From an uncultured Clostridia bacterium (GTDB taxonomy: Bacteria; Bacillota; Clostridia; Lachnospirales; Anaerotignaceae), in assembly GCA_958420075.1 (NCBI GenBank), contig CATZIM010000009.1:1-17635 (forward strand): 17,635 nt of DNA, written 5' to 3'. This document shows positions 1 through 7,521 of this stretch, in pieces. Position numbers and translations under genes: made by a program. Within the stretch, counting starts at the first letter, position 1. Every line of letters starts with the position of its first letter. The notes beneath the pieces are model-generated. The model did not search any database. It was not told the DNA's origin and saw nothing but the letters and a program-made list of their open reading frames with translations.

Positions 1-1476
1 GAGCTGGGCAGACTGCTGGTGCCTCTTGGCGGCTGCACCATCATCGCAGACCCTCATGAAATCGTAAACGTTATGGGCATTCAGGCATTGGACTACATGA
101 TGGAAGCAGCAAAGAACACCAAAATGGATGTAAAATACATGCTGCCTTCCTGCGTACCTGCCACACCTTTTGAACATGCTGGTCTGGTACTGGGCGCGGA
201 TAAAATGGAAGAACCCATTGAACGGGAAAATATCCTGGGTCTGGGCGAATTCATGAATTTCCCCGGCGTTTTCAATGCCGATGATGATACACTGGATAAA
301 CTGATGGTTGCGAAAAACGCAGGCAAACTCATCGACGGTCATTCTCCCGGTCTGACAGGCAAAAACCTGACAGCATATGCCAGCGCCAGAATTCAGGGCG
401 ACCATGAATGTGCTACCGTGGAAGATATGAAAGAACGTCTGCGCCTTGGTATGTATATCCTGCTGCGGGAAGGCTCTGCCTGCCATGACCTGCGCAGACT
501 GCTCAAAGGTGTGACACCGGAAAACAGCCGCAGATGCCTGCTGTGCTCCGACGACAGACAGCCCAAAACCATCCTGCAGGAAGGTCACTTGGACAACCAC
601 CTGCGCATGTGCGTAGAAGAAGGCATTGACGCTATGACAGCCATCCGTATGGCAACACTGAATGCGGCAGAATGCTTCAGACTGTACGACAGAGGCGCCA
701 TCGCACCCGGTTATCGTGCAGACGTTGTGCTGCTGGATGATCTGGAACAGTTCCATGTCCATAAAGTTTGGATTCGCGGGGAACTGGTGGCAGAAGAAGG
801 CAAATATCTGCCGGAATTCAAAACCCACGATATTTCTACCGTGCGCAACAGCGTGCATCTGAAAGATTTCTCTGTGGATAAATTCAAAATGCATCTGAAA
901 TCCGATCATGTCCACGTGATCACCATTCAGCCCGGCGGCGTTGTGACAAAGAAAGAAACAGCCCATATTCCCGTAGAAAACGGTGAATTTGTATTCTCTC
1001 CTGACAACGACATCGTGAAAGTTGCCGTTGTGGAACGTCACCAGATGACAGGTAATGTGGCATGTGGCTTCCTGAAAGGCTATGGCATCAAAGAAGGGGC
1101 TGTGGCGCTGTCCATTGCCCATGACTCTCATAACATCATCGTAACAGGTGTCAGCGATGAAGAAATGGCATTTGCCGTAGAAAAGCTGAAAGAACAGAAC
1201 GGCGGTATCGTTCTGGTGAAAAACGGCGAAGTCATCGAAAGTATGCCTATGCCCATTGCAGGGCTCATGAGTGATCAGAGCGGCGAATGGGTAAAACAGA
1301 AACTTATCGACATTCACGACAAAGCATACAGCGAATTGGGCGTAGCAGGGGACGTAGAACCTGTTATGACACTTTGCTTCATGTCTTTGGCGGTTATCCC
1401 CGAAATCAAACTGACTGATATGGGTCTGTTTGATGTGGGCACATTCTCCTTCATTCCTGTGGAATGTGAAGCATAA
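1..1476 (+). CDS. ade: Adenine deaminase, 3' part of gene
   Basis: Hydrolyses adenine to hypoxanthine and ammonia in purine salvage; cytoplasmic, metal-dependent, amidohydrolase superfamily. The frame is open from base 1, so the 5' end lies outside the window; a GTG at 19 is an internal valine. About 491 residues remain of a family usually near 570-600; the missing N-terminal part should carry the HxH metal motif. Visible family motifs, counted from base 1, are DPHEIVN (about 17-23), PSCVPATPF (about 49-57), GLGEFMN (80-86), DGHSPG (112-117), GDHE (133-136) and CSDDR (182-186), followed by the PGYRADVVLLDD strand and a C-terminal domain with AGLMSD and EIKLTDMGLFD. The gene is followed by its own terminator, so it ends a transcription unit. 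Identification is firm. Confidence 0.95.
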   Translation, partial: ELGRLLVPLGGCTIIADPHEIVNVMGIQALDYMMEAAKNTKMDVKYMLPSCVPATPFEHAGLVLGADKMEEPIERENILGLGEFMNFPGVFNADDDTLDKLMVAKNAGKLIDGHSPGLTGKNLTAYASARIQGDHECATVEDMKERLRLGMYILLREGSACHDLRRLLKGVTPENSRRCLLCSDDRQPKTILQEGHLDNHLRMCVEEGIDAMTAIRMATLNAAECFRLYDRGAIAPGYRADVVLLDDLEQFHVHKVWIRGELVAEEGKYLPEFKTHDISTVRNSVHLKDFSVDKFKMHLKSDHVHVITIQPGGVVTKKETAHIPVENGEFVFSPDNDIVKVAVVERHQMTGNVACGFLKGYGIKEGAVALSIAHDSHNIIVTGVSDEEMAFAVEKLKEQNGGIVLVKNGEVIESMPMPIAGLMSDQSGEWVKQKLIDIHDKAYSELGVAGDVEPVMTLCFMSLAVIPEIKLTDMGLFDVGTFSFIPVECEA

Positions 1477-1489
1477 AACATAAAAAATC

Positions 1490-1525
1490 AGACCTCGTTT
1501 TCCGGTGGAAAGCGGGGTCTTTTTT
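1490..1525 (+). terminator. Rho-independent terminator after ade
   Basis: AGACCTCGTTTTCC pairs with GGAAAGCGGGGTCT (one mismatch/wobble region) around a GGT loop and runs into TTTTTTT. It lies 14 bases after the ade stop codon. Confidence 0.85.
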
Positions 1526-1607
1526 GTATAAATTCCGTGGGTTTTCATGCTGTTGTGTGTAGAATAAGATAGAAGGATCAATCAGGAACAGGGAAAGGGG
1601 GAAGGAT

Positions 1608-2138
1608 ATGAAAGAAGTGGAAATCATTGCAGGATTGAAAGATGGGGACAATCAGGCGATGGAAGCTCTGATACAGCAGTACGGTCCTTTCTTGCGATAT
1701 ATTCTGACGCCTATACTACGCAATGCCAGTGAACGGGAAGAATGCTTTTCGGAAGTCATTGCCCGCATCTGGCAGAAGCAGGCACAATATGACCCCGGAA
1801 AAGGTTCTTGGAAAGCTTGGATGGCGGCCATTGCGAGGAACACGGCACTGAATTGGAACAGAACCCGGAAACAGACGGAACCGCTATCGGAAGAAATACC
1901 CGCAGATACTATGGCACCGGAAGATATTTTGCTGCGAAAAGAACGTCAGAAAGCATTGGAACAGGCACTATTGCAAGTATCCAACAAAGAGCGGCAGCTT
2001 TTTTACCGAAAGTATTACTATCTGCAATCCACAGCGCAGATTGCAAGAGAACTTGGTATGACGGAACGGGCAGTAGAGGGGAAACTTTACCGCTTGAAAA
2101 AGAAATTACGGAATTTGTTAGGAGGGGATACGGTATGA
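1608..2138 (+). CDS. RNA polymerase sigma-70 family factor (ECF-like)
   Basis: Predicted alternative sigma factor of 176 residues that would direct RNA polymerase to a small regulon. Region 2 spans about 17-86, with the RDxxQE-like helix degenerate as SEREECFSEVIARIWQK, then YDPGKGSWKAWMAAIARNTALNWNR. Region 4 spans about 118-170, with the helix-turn-helix STAQIARELGMTERAVEGKLYRLKKKL written here in parts (STAQIARELG, then TERAVEGKLYRLKKKL). There is no region 3, as in ECF factors. The start is set by GGGGGAAGG five to seven bases before ATG. Its last four bases overlap the ATG of the next gene (ATGA), so the two are translationally coupled. That gene encodes a membrane protein, the usual position of an anti-sigma factor. 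The regulon and signal are unknown; no convincing autoregulated promoter was found upstream. Confidence 0.88.
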   Translation: MKEVEIIAGLKDGDNQAMEALIQQYGPFLRYILTPILRNASEREECFSEVIARIWQKQAQYDPGKGSWKAWMAAIARNTALNWNRTRKQTEPLSEEIPADTMAPEDILLRKERQKALEQALLQVSNKERQLFYRKYYYLQSTAQIARELGMTERAVEGKLYRLKKKLRNLLGGDTV

Positions 2139-2839
2139 AAGAACGGATAGAAGAAAATGGATTTGATATTTGGTTGGAATCCAGTTTGCCGGAAATCCTG
2201 CCTGATGATATTGTGAAGCAGGTTACGCCGTGGAAAAAAGCCATGGGACAGGTGTTGGCAGGTTTTGTCATGACTTCTCTTTCTTTGGATGTTTTTTATT
2301 TGGATGTGATCCTTCCAGCAGTTGGTTATCTGCTTTCTTTCTGGGGTTTTTCTGCAATTTTTCGGGAAAATCGCTGGTTTCGTATCTGCGGCGGTATCAC
2401 AGCTGTAAGAGGGCTGCTTTTTCTGGTGAAGCTGCTGCTGCCCGCAGAGGTTTTTCTGGAATTGGTTTATACAAAGATAGCTTTTCTCTTTGCTGCCGGA
2501 TTTTATACCTATGGTGTTTTTGTTTTTCTTCTGTTCTTTTGGCTGGGACTACGAAAGGTGCAGCAAAAAGCAGGGTTATCTCCTAAGGCGAAGGGGGCAC
2601 TGGTTTTGATGCTGTGGTATCTCGTGTTTTATTTGCTGCGGATATTTTTTGGTTATTTAGGATTGTTGCTTCCCATTGCATTATTTGTGGTGTATGCTTT
2701 TGCGGTGCAGAGTGTGGCGAATATCATGAAGGAGTTGGAGGATGCAGGATATGTCATGGATATTGCGCCCACAAGAATTCCTAAGCAGATCAGTGGTATT
2801 TGTATTCTGGGACTGTTTTTTGCGGCAGCATTGCTTTAG
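2135..2839 (+). CDS. Multi-pass membrane protein, candidate anti-sigma factor
   Basis: A 234-residue protein. The first 35 or so residues are soluble and charged (LPEILPDDIVKQVTPWKKAM, 19-38), followed by roughly six to seven hydrophobic segments between 38 and 234. The start is the ATG at 2135, inside the sigma gene's stop overlap, with GGAGGGG upstream; the open frame extends further upstream in frame, but only as a shadow of the sigma gene. A short cytoplasmic N-terminus followed by membrane segments, coupled to an ECF-like sigma gene, fits an anti-sigma factor that holds the sigma at the membrane. No zinc anti-sigma HxxxCxxC motif is present, so this is inferred from context, not from a recognised domain. 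The protein ends abruptly inside a hydrophobic stretch (GICILGLFFAAALL) at a TAG, and the same frame then stays open into the next gene. Confidence 0.6.
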   Translation: MKERIEENGFDIWLESSLPEILPDDIVKQVTPWKKAMGQVLAGFVMTSLSLDVFYLDVILPAVGYLLSFWGFSAIFRENRWFRICGGITAVRGLLFLVKLLLPAEVFLELVYTKIAFLFAAGFYTYGVFVFLLFFWLGLRKVQQKAGLSPKAKGALVLMLWYLVFYLLRIFFGYLGLLLPIALFVVYAFAVQSVANIMKELEDAGYVMDIAPTRIPKQISGICILGLFFAAALL

Positions 2840-2886
2840 TTTTTGCGGTTTTTGGAGAAATCAGCATATCCAACAAAATCTTCTTA

Positions 2887-2895
2887 TGCTACAAT
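2887..2895 (+). promoter_or_regulatory. Extended -10 promoter for the 2924 gene
   Basis: TG-C-TACAAT is an extended -10 element; no good -35 is seen 17 bases upstream (TATCCA). Transcription would start near 2902, about 22 bases before the ATG at 2924, making the next gene at least partly independent of the sigma operon. Confidence 0.45.
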
Positions 2896-2923
2896 AAAGA
2901 AAAGGGCAGAAGGGGGCGCAGAT

Positions 2924-3490
2924 ATGCGGGATGAAGCGTGGATAGAAGCAGGAAAACGAATGATACTCCGGCAATTTTACATCAGGGAATCTATGCGCAT
3001 TTTTCTCATGTTTGTCATGTGCATGGTGGTCAGTATCCTGTGGGCTGTGAGCACGGGACAAATAGCGGTTTTTCTCATAGCCATGGGGATTACAGCCCTT
3101 GTGGTGCTGCGGATGGTGACCATTGGCAGCAGAGAATTTCGCAATGCTTTTGCGGACTTGTATCCGCCCAGACAGGAGCAAATTATCATGGACTATTTGC
3201 AGCCCCATACCATTTATCGGCTCTTTGGCGGAGAAGTCCATATGCTTTCCGATGCCATGGTCTGCCGGAGCGGTGCAAAATTGCTGCTCATACTGCCAGA
3301 GGAGGTAGATGTGATCAAGACCATGAAATACAGCGGAGAAAGCGCTTTTGTCCGCGGCGTTTGGATCACAACGGATACCATGAAAAAATATCGACTGGAA
3401 TTCATGTCGGGACAGCAGCAAAACATCAAACATATTGTCATGTGGCTGAAACATAAAAAGCCGGAGATCACATGGCAGAGAAATTCCTGA
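2924..3490 (+). CDS. Two-TM membrane protein of unknown function
   Basis: I do not recognise the family. The 188-residue protein has a charged N-terminus (MRDEAWIEAGKRMILRQF), two hydrophobic segments at about 24-42 and 46-66 that form a hairpin, and a soluble C-terminal domain of about 120 residues rich in beta-like stretches (MVCRSGAKLLLILPEEVDVI). This layout resembles small membrane proteins with a PH- or YcxB-like cytoplasmic domain, but no diagnostic motif is visible. The start is the ATG at 2924, preceded by AGGGGG eight bases away; a TTG at 2843 in the same frame lacks a ribosome site. It lies in the same frame as the preceding membrane gene, separated by one TAG. A strong bidirectional terminator follows. 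Confidence 0.7.
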   Translation: MRDEAWIEAGKRMILRQFYIRESMRIFLMFVMCMVVSILWAVSTGQIAVFLIAMGITALVVLRMVTIGSREFRNAFADLYPPRQEQIIMDYLQPHTIYRLFGGEVHMLSDAMVCRSGAKLLLILPEEVDVIKTMKYSGESAFVRGVWITTDTMKKYRLEFMSGQQQNIKHIVMWLKHKKPEITWQRNS

Positions 3491-3497
3491 TAAAAAA

Positions 3498-3536
3498 GAA
3501 AGCTGAAATCTTTGCAAAAGGATTTCAGCTTTTTTA
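3498..3536. terminator. Bidirectional terminator
   Basis: GAAAGCTGAAATC and GATTTCAGCTTTTT pair around a ten-base loop. T-tracts on both sides serve the plus-strand gene ending at 3490 and the minus-strand YaiI gene ending at 3546. The stem is almost identical to that at 5799-5838. Confidence 0.85.
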
Positions 3537-3545
3537 TTGTATATT

Positions 3546-3995
3546 TTATTCTTGATGCCGGGCAAGGAAGCTTTCCAAAGACTTTTGAAATGCCGCGTCC
3601 TGCTCTGGTGTGCGTTTTTTGATGTGACCGCCGCGGATTTTTTTCTGGCGGCGCATTTCCCGGGAAATATGACGCTCAAAGAGCATACGGTCAATGGTGT
3701 CGTTGCCGTAGAAAAAGCCATTGGGATGAAGCACCACGGCACCTTTTGTGAGAAACAGGGTGGCAAGACCATAGTCGGATGTGACGCACAGATCTTGTTT
3801 CTGCGCCAGATTTGCCAGCACCAGATCGGCACTGTCTGCGCCTTTGTCCACGGTTTTGACTGTGACGAAAGGTTCTTCATAGAAAAGCTGGTGGGCAACA
3901 TCGCAAACCATCAGCACTTCTTTTTCATATTTTTTTGCAGCCCTGATGATGATTTCTTTTACGGGGCATGCGTCTGCGTCAACAAGGATTTTCAT
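3546..3995 (-). CDS. YaiI/YqxD family protein (DUF188)
   Basis: A 149-residue cytoplasmic protein of the YaiI/YqxD family, a PIN-like nuclease fold whose biological role is not established. It has the typical N-terminus MKILVDADACPVK with acidic residues D6 and D8, a central DKGADSADLVLA segment, a SDYGLATL segment and the characteristic end RGGHIKKRTPEQDAAFQKSL. Full length for the family. The start is the ATG at 3995 with AAAGGAG upstream. The ATG overlaps the stop of the GNAT gene (ATGA), so the two genes form one minus-strand operon driven from the promoter at 4510-4538. The family assignment is firm; calling it a nuclease would be inference. Confidence 0.92.
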   Translation of the reverse strand: MKILVDADACPVKEIIIRAAKKYEKEVLMVCDVAHQLFYEEPFVTVKTVDKGADSADLVLANLAQKQDLCVTSDYGLATLFLTKGAVVLHPNGFFYGNDTIDRMLFERHISREMRRQKKIRGGHIKKRTPEQDAAFQKSLESFLARHQE

Positions 3996-4477
3996 TTTTC
4001 TTCTCCTTTCTGGGGAGGTGTCAGTGTGCGCCGGAAATAGAGCACATCATCCATGGGATTTTCGTAATAAGCAGGGATTTCCGCAAAATCATTTCTGTGG
4101 TACAGGCGGATGGCGCTTTCCATAGGCAAAAGGGTATCCAGAACCATTTCTTCGTATCCGTATCCTGCTGCCAGATTTACGATTTCTGTCAGCAAAGCCT
4201 GTCCTACGCCTTCTTTGCGATATGCAGGCAACACATACAGCCGCTTCATTTCACAGCGGGAAGGAGAATGACGGCAGTAAGCCACGCAGCCCACAATGTC
4301 GCCATTATCCGCAACGGCTGCCAGAAGTCTGCCTGCGGGAAAGCCATATTTTTTCTGAAGGTCTGCCAGTTCTGCGTTGAGATTTTGAAAAGATAAATCC
4401 CGTCCCAGACTGTCGGTATATCCTTGAATCAAACTTTTGACTTCTGCCAAATATGTAAAACCATCTGTAATTTTCAT
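3992..4477 (-). CDS. GNAT family N-acetyltransferase
   Basis: Predicted acetyl-CoA-dependent N-acetyltransferase of 161 residues; the acceptor is unknown. Motif A for acetyl-CoA binding is visible: strand MKRLYVLPAYR then R87-K-E-G-V-G92 (RxxGxG) and the helix QALLTEIVNLAAGYGY. Motif B is represented by LDTLLPMESAIRLYHRNDF, a common arrangement in which a tyrosine (Y115 region) acts near the thiol of CoA. The start ATG at 4477 follows AAAGGAG. It is the first gene of a two-gene operon, overlapping the YaiI-type gene by four bases. It has a near-consensus promoter of its own that diverges from the DUF1667 promoter. Confidence 0.9.
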   Translation of the reverse strand: MKITDGFTYLAEVKSLIQGYTDSLGRDLSFQNLNAELADLQKKYGFPAGRLLAAVADNGDIVGCVAYCRHSPSRCEMKRLYVLPAYRKEGVGQALLTEIVNLAAGYGYEEMVLDTLLPMESAIRLYHRNDFAEIPAYYENPMDDVLYFRRTLTPPQKGEEK

Positions 4478-4509
4478 GGGGACAACTCCTTTGAAAACGA
4501 TTTTTCTCT

Positions 4510-4538
4510 ATTATATGACAGGGGCGTTTTTTTCACAA
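4510..4538 (-). promoter_or_regulatory. Sigma-A promoter for GNAT-yaiI operon
   Basis: Reading the minus strand: TTGTGA (4538-4533), 17 bases, TATAAT (4515-4510). Transcription would start near 4503, about 26 bases before the ATG. Confidence 0.75.
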
Positions 4539-4553
4539 GAGATGGAATGGGAC

Positions 4554-4582
4554 TTTACGAATGGAGGGAAGATAAGTATAAT
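4554..4582 (+). promoter_or_regulatory. Sigma-A promoter for DUF1667-hydrolase unit
   Basis: TTTACG (4554-4559), 17 bases, TATAAT (4577-4582). Start near 4589 gives a 33-base leader to the ATG at 4622. It diverges from the 4510-4538 promoter with 15 bases between the -35 boxes. Confidence 0.7.
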
Positions 4583-4621
4583 GAGTACGTCAAAGGACTT
4601 TTGACAGAAAGGAACATGCTT

Positions 4622-4969
4622 ATGAAAAAAGAACAATTGATCTGTCGGGGCTGCGGGAACGGATGTTTTCTGGAAGCAGTCCATGATGGAGATACATTGA
4701 TAGAATTGGCGGGAAACTGCTGTGACGGCGGACGACGCTATGCGACAGAACAGCTTCTGCGAAACTATTTACAGACGGTTTTGCCTACGGTTGACGGCAG
4801 AGAAGTGCAGGTCATTTCCAGAGAGAAAGTATCTCAGCCCGTCCGTCTGCGTTGTCTGAAGGCGCTGGAAGGCATTGTGCTGGAAACGCCTGTCATCAAA
4901 GGCGAAATGGTGCTTTGTGATGCGGCAGATACGGGCGTGGATATTGTAGCGGCGGAAAATTTGTTTTAA
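4622..4969 (+). CDS. DUF1667 family protein
   Basis: A 115-residue protein of the DUF1667 family. It begins MKKEQLICRGCGNGC, a CxxCxxxC cluster (C-R-G-C-G-N-G-C) able to bind metal or an Fe-S centre, followed by the family pattern AGNCCDGGRRYATEQ, a middle region TVLPTVDGREVQVISREKV and the end DTGVDIVAAENLF. Family members are usually encoded beside GlpA/GlpB-like flavin oxidoreductases in anaerobes; none is near here, so the partner is unclear. I chose the ATG at 4622 because AAAGG sits about nine bases upstream; the ATG at 4616 would be too close, and the open frame upstream crosses the promoter. It is cotranscribed with the hydrolase gene 12 bases downstream. Confidence 0.82.
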   Translation: MKKEQLICRGCGNGCFLEAVHDGDTLIELAGNCCDGGRRYATEQLLRNYLQTVLPTVDGREVQVISREKVSQPVRLRCLKALEGIVLETPVIKGEMVLCDAADTGVDIVAAENLF

Positions 4970-4981
4970 GAGGTGAGAAAC

Positions 4982-5749
4982 GTGATACGGTTTTATGGAG
5001 AAAAACCATATAGAGCGGCGGTGATCCATGGCGGTCCTGGGGATATTGGCGGTATGCGGCCCGTTGCGGAGCGGCTGGGCAAGACTTTTGGTGTTATGGA
5101 GCCCATACAGTCACAATATACGACCATTGCATTGGTCATGGAACTGCGGCGGCAGCTGGGGCTTCATATCAAAGAACCCATCACCCTCATTGGGCATTCC
5201 TGGGGCGCATGGCTGTCTTTGCTGGTGGCATCCTGCTATCCTTTTCTGGTGGAACGGGTGGTGCTGGTAGGATGTCCCCCATTGGAGGAAATTTATGCGG
5301 GACACATCCATGAGCGGCGGATGAAACGTTTATCCAAAGAAGAACAGGAGCGCTTTATCTGGTATATGAACCATATGGCTGCCATCACTGCGGAGGGATG
5401 GGAAGACCTGCGGCAATTGATGATTAAGGCAGACCATTATGCCCAGAAACCCAATGCGTCTTCCTATGCGCAAATGGATGGAAAAATGTATGAGCGTGTT
5501 TGGCCGGAAGCTATAGAAATGCGGCGCAGCGGCAATCTGATGCGGTACATCCAGTCCGTTGCCTGTCCCATACATATCATCCACGGGGACTATGACCCCC
5601 ATCCCTTAGAGGGCATCATCAACCCTCTGGACAGTCTTTGTATTCCTTATCGTTTGCAGATATTGCAAAAATGCGGACATGCGCCTTTTGACGAAAAATT
5701 TGCCGAAGAACGGTTTTATCAGGTTCTGGAACAGATTTTGCGCAGTTAA
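4982..5749 (+). CDS. Alpha/beta hydrolase
   Basis: A 255-residue cytoplasmic serine hydrolase. It carries HGGPG (16-20, the oxyanion-hole motif seen in prolyl-iminopeptidase-like enzymes), the nucleophile elbow GHSWG with S73, a likely acid in HGDYDPHP (D203 or D205) and the catalytic H233 in CGHAPF. A helical lid lies at about 105-185. The substrate cannot be read from sequence; a peptidase, esterase or lyase-type role is possible. The start is GTG at 4982, set by AGAGGTGA five bases upstream; the GTG at 4973 falls inside that ribosome site. It follows the DUF1667 gene closely and ends before a terminator, so the two form one unit. Confidence 0.88.
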   Translation: MIRFYGEKPYRAAVIHGGPGDIGGMRPVAERLGKTFGVMEPIQSQYTTIALVMELRRQLGLHIKEPITLIGHSWGAWLSLLVASCYPFLVERVVLVGCPPLEEIYAGHIHERRMKRLSKEEQERFIWYMNHMAAITAEGWEDLRQLMIKADHYAQKPNASSYAQMDGKMYERVWPEAIEMRRSGNLMRYIQSVACPIHIIHGDYDPHPLEGIINPLDSLCIPYRLQILQKCGHAPFDEKFAEERFYQVLEQILRS

Positions 5750-5798
5750 AGAAAAAAACGGAAATCTCTTTGAGCGACTACTTTATAAGAAAACAAAG

Positions 5799-5838
5799 AA
5801 AGCTGAAATCCTAATGATACAGAGGATTTCAGCTTTTT
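5799..5838. terminator. Bidirectional terminator
   Basis: AAAGCTGAAATCCT and AGGATTTCAGCTTT pair around a short loop, followed by TTTTTT on the plus strand; the minus strand has a weaker T-rich tail. It lies between convergent genes (hydrolase and LUD protein). The stem matches that at 3498-3536. Confidence 0.85.
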
Positions 5839-5903
5839 TGTCTTTACTCAGTTTTTATTTGAACTGTTTTTTTCTGAAGAATTCCGTTATTTTTATGGGA
5901 AAA

Positions 5904-6542
5904 TCAGAAGCCCATGTCTTCGCCTACCAGAATTATTTTGATTCTCTTAGCGGGGCGGCAAAGACGGGTGATGAGGATTTCATTGCAGATACATTCTTCG
6001 GAAGTGCAGTTGTGGCATCTGCCTGTGGTTGCGCAGGGTGTTTTGCCCATGAAACGCATGCTGTTGACAGGTGCGGCATAACCGCGGATACGTTTTACAG
6101 CAGCGTCCACGTCTTTGGCAACTTTATTCATGCCGCAGATAACGATGACGTTTTTGGGACCAAAGCAGATGGCAGCAACACGGTTGCCTGTGCCGTCGAT
6201 GTTGACCATGATACCATCTTCGGAAATGGCGTTTGTGCTGGTCAGGTAGTAGTCTACTAACAGACCTTTGCGATGCAGTTCAGCAATTTCTGCGGGGTTT
6301 TTGCCCAGATCGCGGTCGATGACTTCATAATCGCCTTCGTGGAGGGCTTTTGTCAGACCCATTTCACGAATGGTTGTGGAACCGCCCCAGGATACGGAAC
6401 TTTTTTCGGGAATCAGAGAAACCGCTTTTTCCAGCGCTTCTGCCGCTGTGGGACAGTAATATGCTTCAAAGTGACGTTTTTCCAGATTTTCAACTAATGT
6501 TTTGCCTAATAATTCATTGCGTAATTCCTTTGGTGTAGCCAT
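5904..6542 (-). CDS. LUD domain protein (lactate utilization-type, DUF162)
   Basis: A 212-residue protein of the LUD family (LutC/YkgG-like), related to components of L-lactate oxidation. As a stand-alone gene its substrate is not known. Visible family features are the VSWGGSTTIREMGL segment (50-63), the TSTNAISEDGIMVNIDGTGN segment (101-120) and VAAICFGPKNVIVI (122-135). The C-terminus adds a cysteine cluster, C170, C176, C179, C184 and C186 (CATTGRCHNCTSEECICN), which could bind an Fe-S centre or zinc and is typical of a clostridial subgroup. The start is the ATG at 6542 with GGAAAGGAG upstream; the open frame continues 32 codons further without a ribosome site. LutA and LutB partners are not in the window. 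Confidence 0.9.
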   Translation of the reverse strand: MATPKELRNELLGKTLVENLEKRHFEAYYCPTAAEALEKAVSLIPEKSSVSWGGSTTIREMGLTKALHEGDYEVIDRDLGKNPAEIAELHRKGLLVDYYLTSTNAISEDGIMVNIDGTGNRVAAICFGPKNVIVICGMNKVAKDVDAAVKRIRGYAAPVNSMRFMGKTPCATTGRCHNCTSEECICNEILITRLCRPAKRIKIILVGEDMGF

Positions 6543-6588
6543 GGAACAAGACTCCTTTCCAGATGTAAATTCTTTTGTAAACAGTTTT

Positions 6589-6597
6589 ATTTTAGCA
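6589..6597 (-). promoter_or_regulatory. Extended -10 element for LUD gene
   Basis: On the minus strand TGC-TAAAAT is an extended -10 about 47 bases upstream of the ATG at 6542; the -35 region is poor. Confidence 0.4.
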
Positions 6598-6654
6598 CAA
6601 AGAGGAAAACAGGCATAGCTTTTTTTATTTTTTTCCAAAAGTCATCTGTTTTTC

Positions 6655-6684
6655 TTGCAAAAGCCGAAGGTGCTGGTTTATCAT
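6655..6684 (+). promoter_or_regulatory. Promoter for rRNA methyltransferase gene
   Basis: TTGCAA (6655-6660), 18 bases, TATCAT (6679-6684). Start near 6691 gives a leader of about 29 bases. Confidence 0.5.
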
Positions 6685-6719
6685 AGAGATACTGAGGTTT
6701 TGAAGTAAGGAGAAGAAGT

Positions 6720-7517
6720 ATGGCAAAATATATCGAAAGCGCGCAGAATCGGCTGGTGAAACGGCTTCACGGCTTGAAACTGCGTAAAAATAGAGAAAAA
6801 GAACAGGTTTTTGTGGCAGAAGGTATCCGCTTTGTGGGAGAGATTCCCAAGGACTGGCCTGTGGAATGCTATGTGGTATCTGCCTCTTATGGGGCGGAAT
6901 ACGACATCACAGAGCTGGAACGGCGGGCAGAGGTATATGTTCTGACAGATCACCTCTTCGCGGATGCGGCGGAAACGGAAAATCCCCAGGGGATTATGGC
7001 CATCTGCGGCAGAAAAGAATATGACCTTGCGGAGATGTTGGAAAAGAAAAATGCCTTTTTCCTTATGGCAGAAGAAATGAACGACCCCGGTAATCTGGGG
7101 ACAGTCATTCGTACGGCAGATGCCTGCGCGGTGGATGCCATTTTCCTTTCCAAAGGCAGTGTAGATCTGTATAATCCCAAAACACTGCGGGCAACCATGG
7201 GTTCTGTGTTCCACATTCCCGTATTCCAGAATGTTTCTCTGGATGAAATGGCAACCAAATTGCGGGAAAAGGGCATTCCCCTTTATGCAGCCCATTTGCA
7301 GGGCAGACAGTATCCTTATAGCTTGAATCTGCGCCGTGCCTGCGCCTTCCTCATTGGCAATGAAGCCAGAGGATTGTCAGAAGAAGCGGCAGCCCTTTGT
7401 GACAGTTATGTGAAAATTCCCATGCCAGGACAGGCAGAATCATTGAATGCGTCTGTGGCAGCGGCAGTCCTCCTTTATGAAGTGGTGCGTCAGCGGCTCA
7501 TTCCCAGACAGAATTAA
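6720..7517 (+). CDS. TrmH/SpoU family RNA 2'-O-ribose methyltransferase
   Basis: A 265-residue SAM-dependent methyltransferase of the SPOUT class, probably modifying 23S rRNA. The N-terminal substrate-binding domain (about 1-105) has the typical opening SAQNRLVKRLHGLKLRKNRE and FVAEGIRFV. The catalytic SpoU domain has motif 1 NDPGNLGTVIRTADA (121-135, catalytic R131), motif 2 FLIGNEARGLS (210-220) and motif 3 IPMPGQAESLNASVAAAV (233-250), which form the trefoil knot and SAM site. Start ATG at 6720 with AAGGAG upstream. In many Bacillota a gene of this kind lies upstream of pheST; here it is alone between its own promoter and a terminator. The exact nucleotide target cannot be read from the sequence. 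Confidence 0.92.
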   Translation: MAKYIESAQNRLVKRLHGLKLRKNREKEQVFVAEGIRFVGEIPKDWPVECYVVSASYGAEYDITELERRAEVYVLTDHLFADAAETENPQGIMAICGRKEYDLAEMLEKKNAFFLMAEEMNDPGNLGTVIRTADACAVDAIFLSKGSVDLYNPKTLRATMGSVFHIPVFQNVSLDEMATKLREKGIPLYAAHLQGRQYPYSLNLRRACAFLIGNEARGLSEEAAALCDSYVKIPMPGQAESLNASVAAAVLLYEVVRQRLIPRQN

Positions 7518-7521
7518 AAAG

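Noticed and set aside
2861..3901. Long minus-strand open frame (346 codons)
   Set aside because: It lies antisense to the two-TM protein gene and crosses a bidirectional terminator; no family features, no ribosome site, and the YaiI gene in another frame explains the overlap.
6681..7295. Minus-strand open frame of 204 codons
   Set aside because: Antisense to the methyltransferase gene, with no recognisable protein features.
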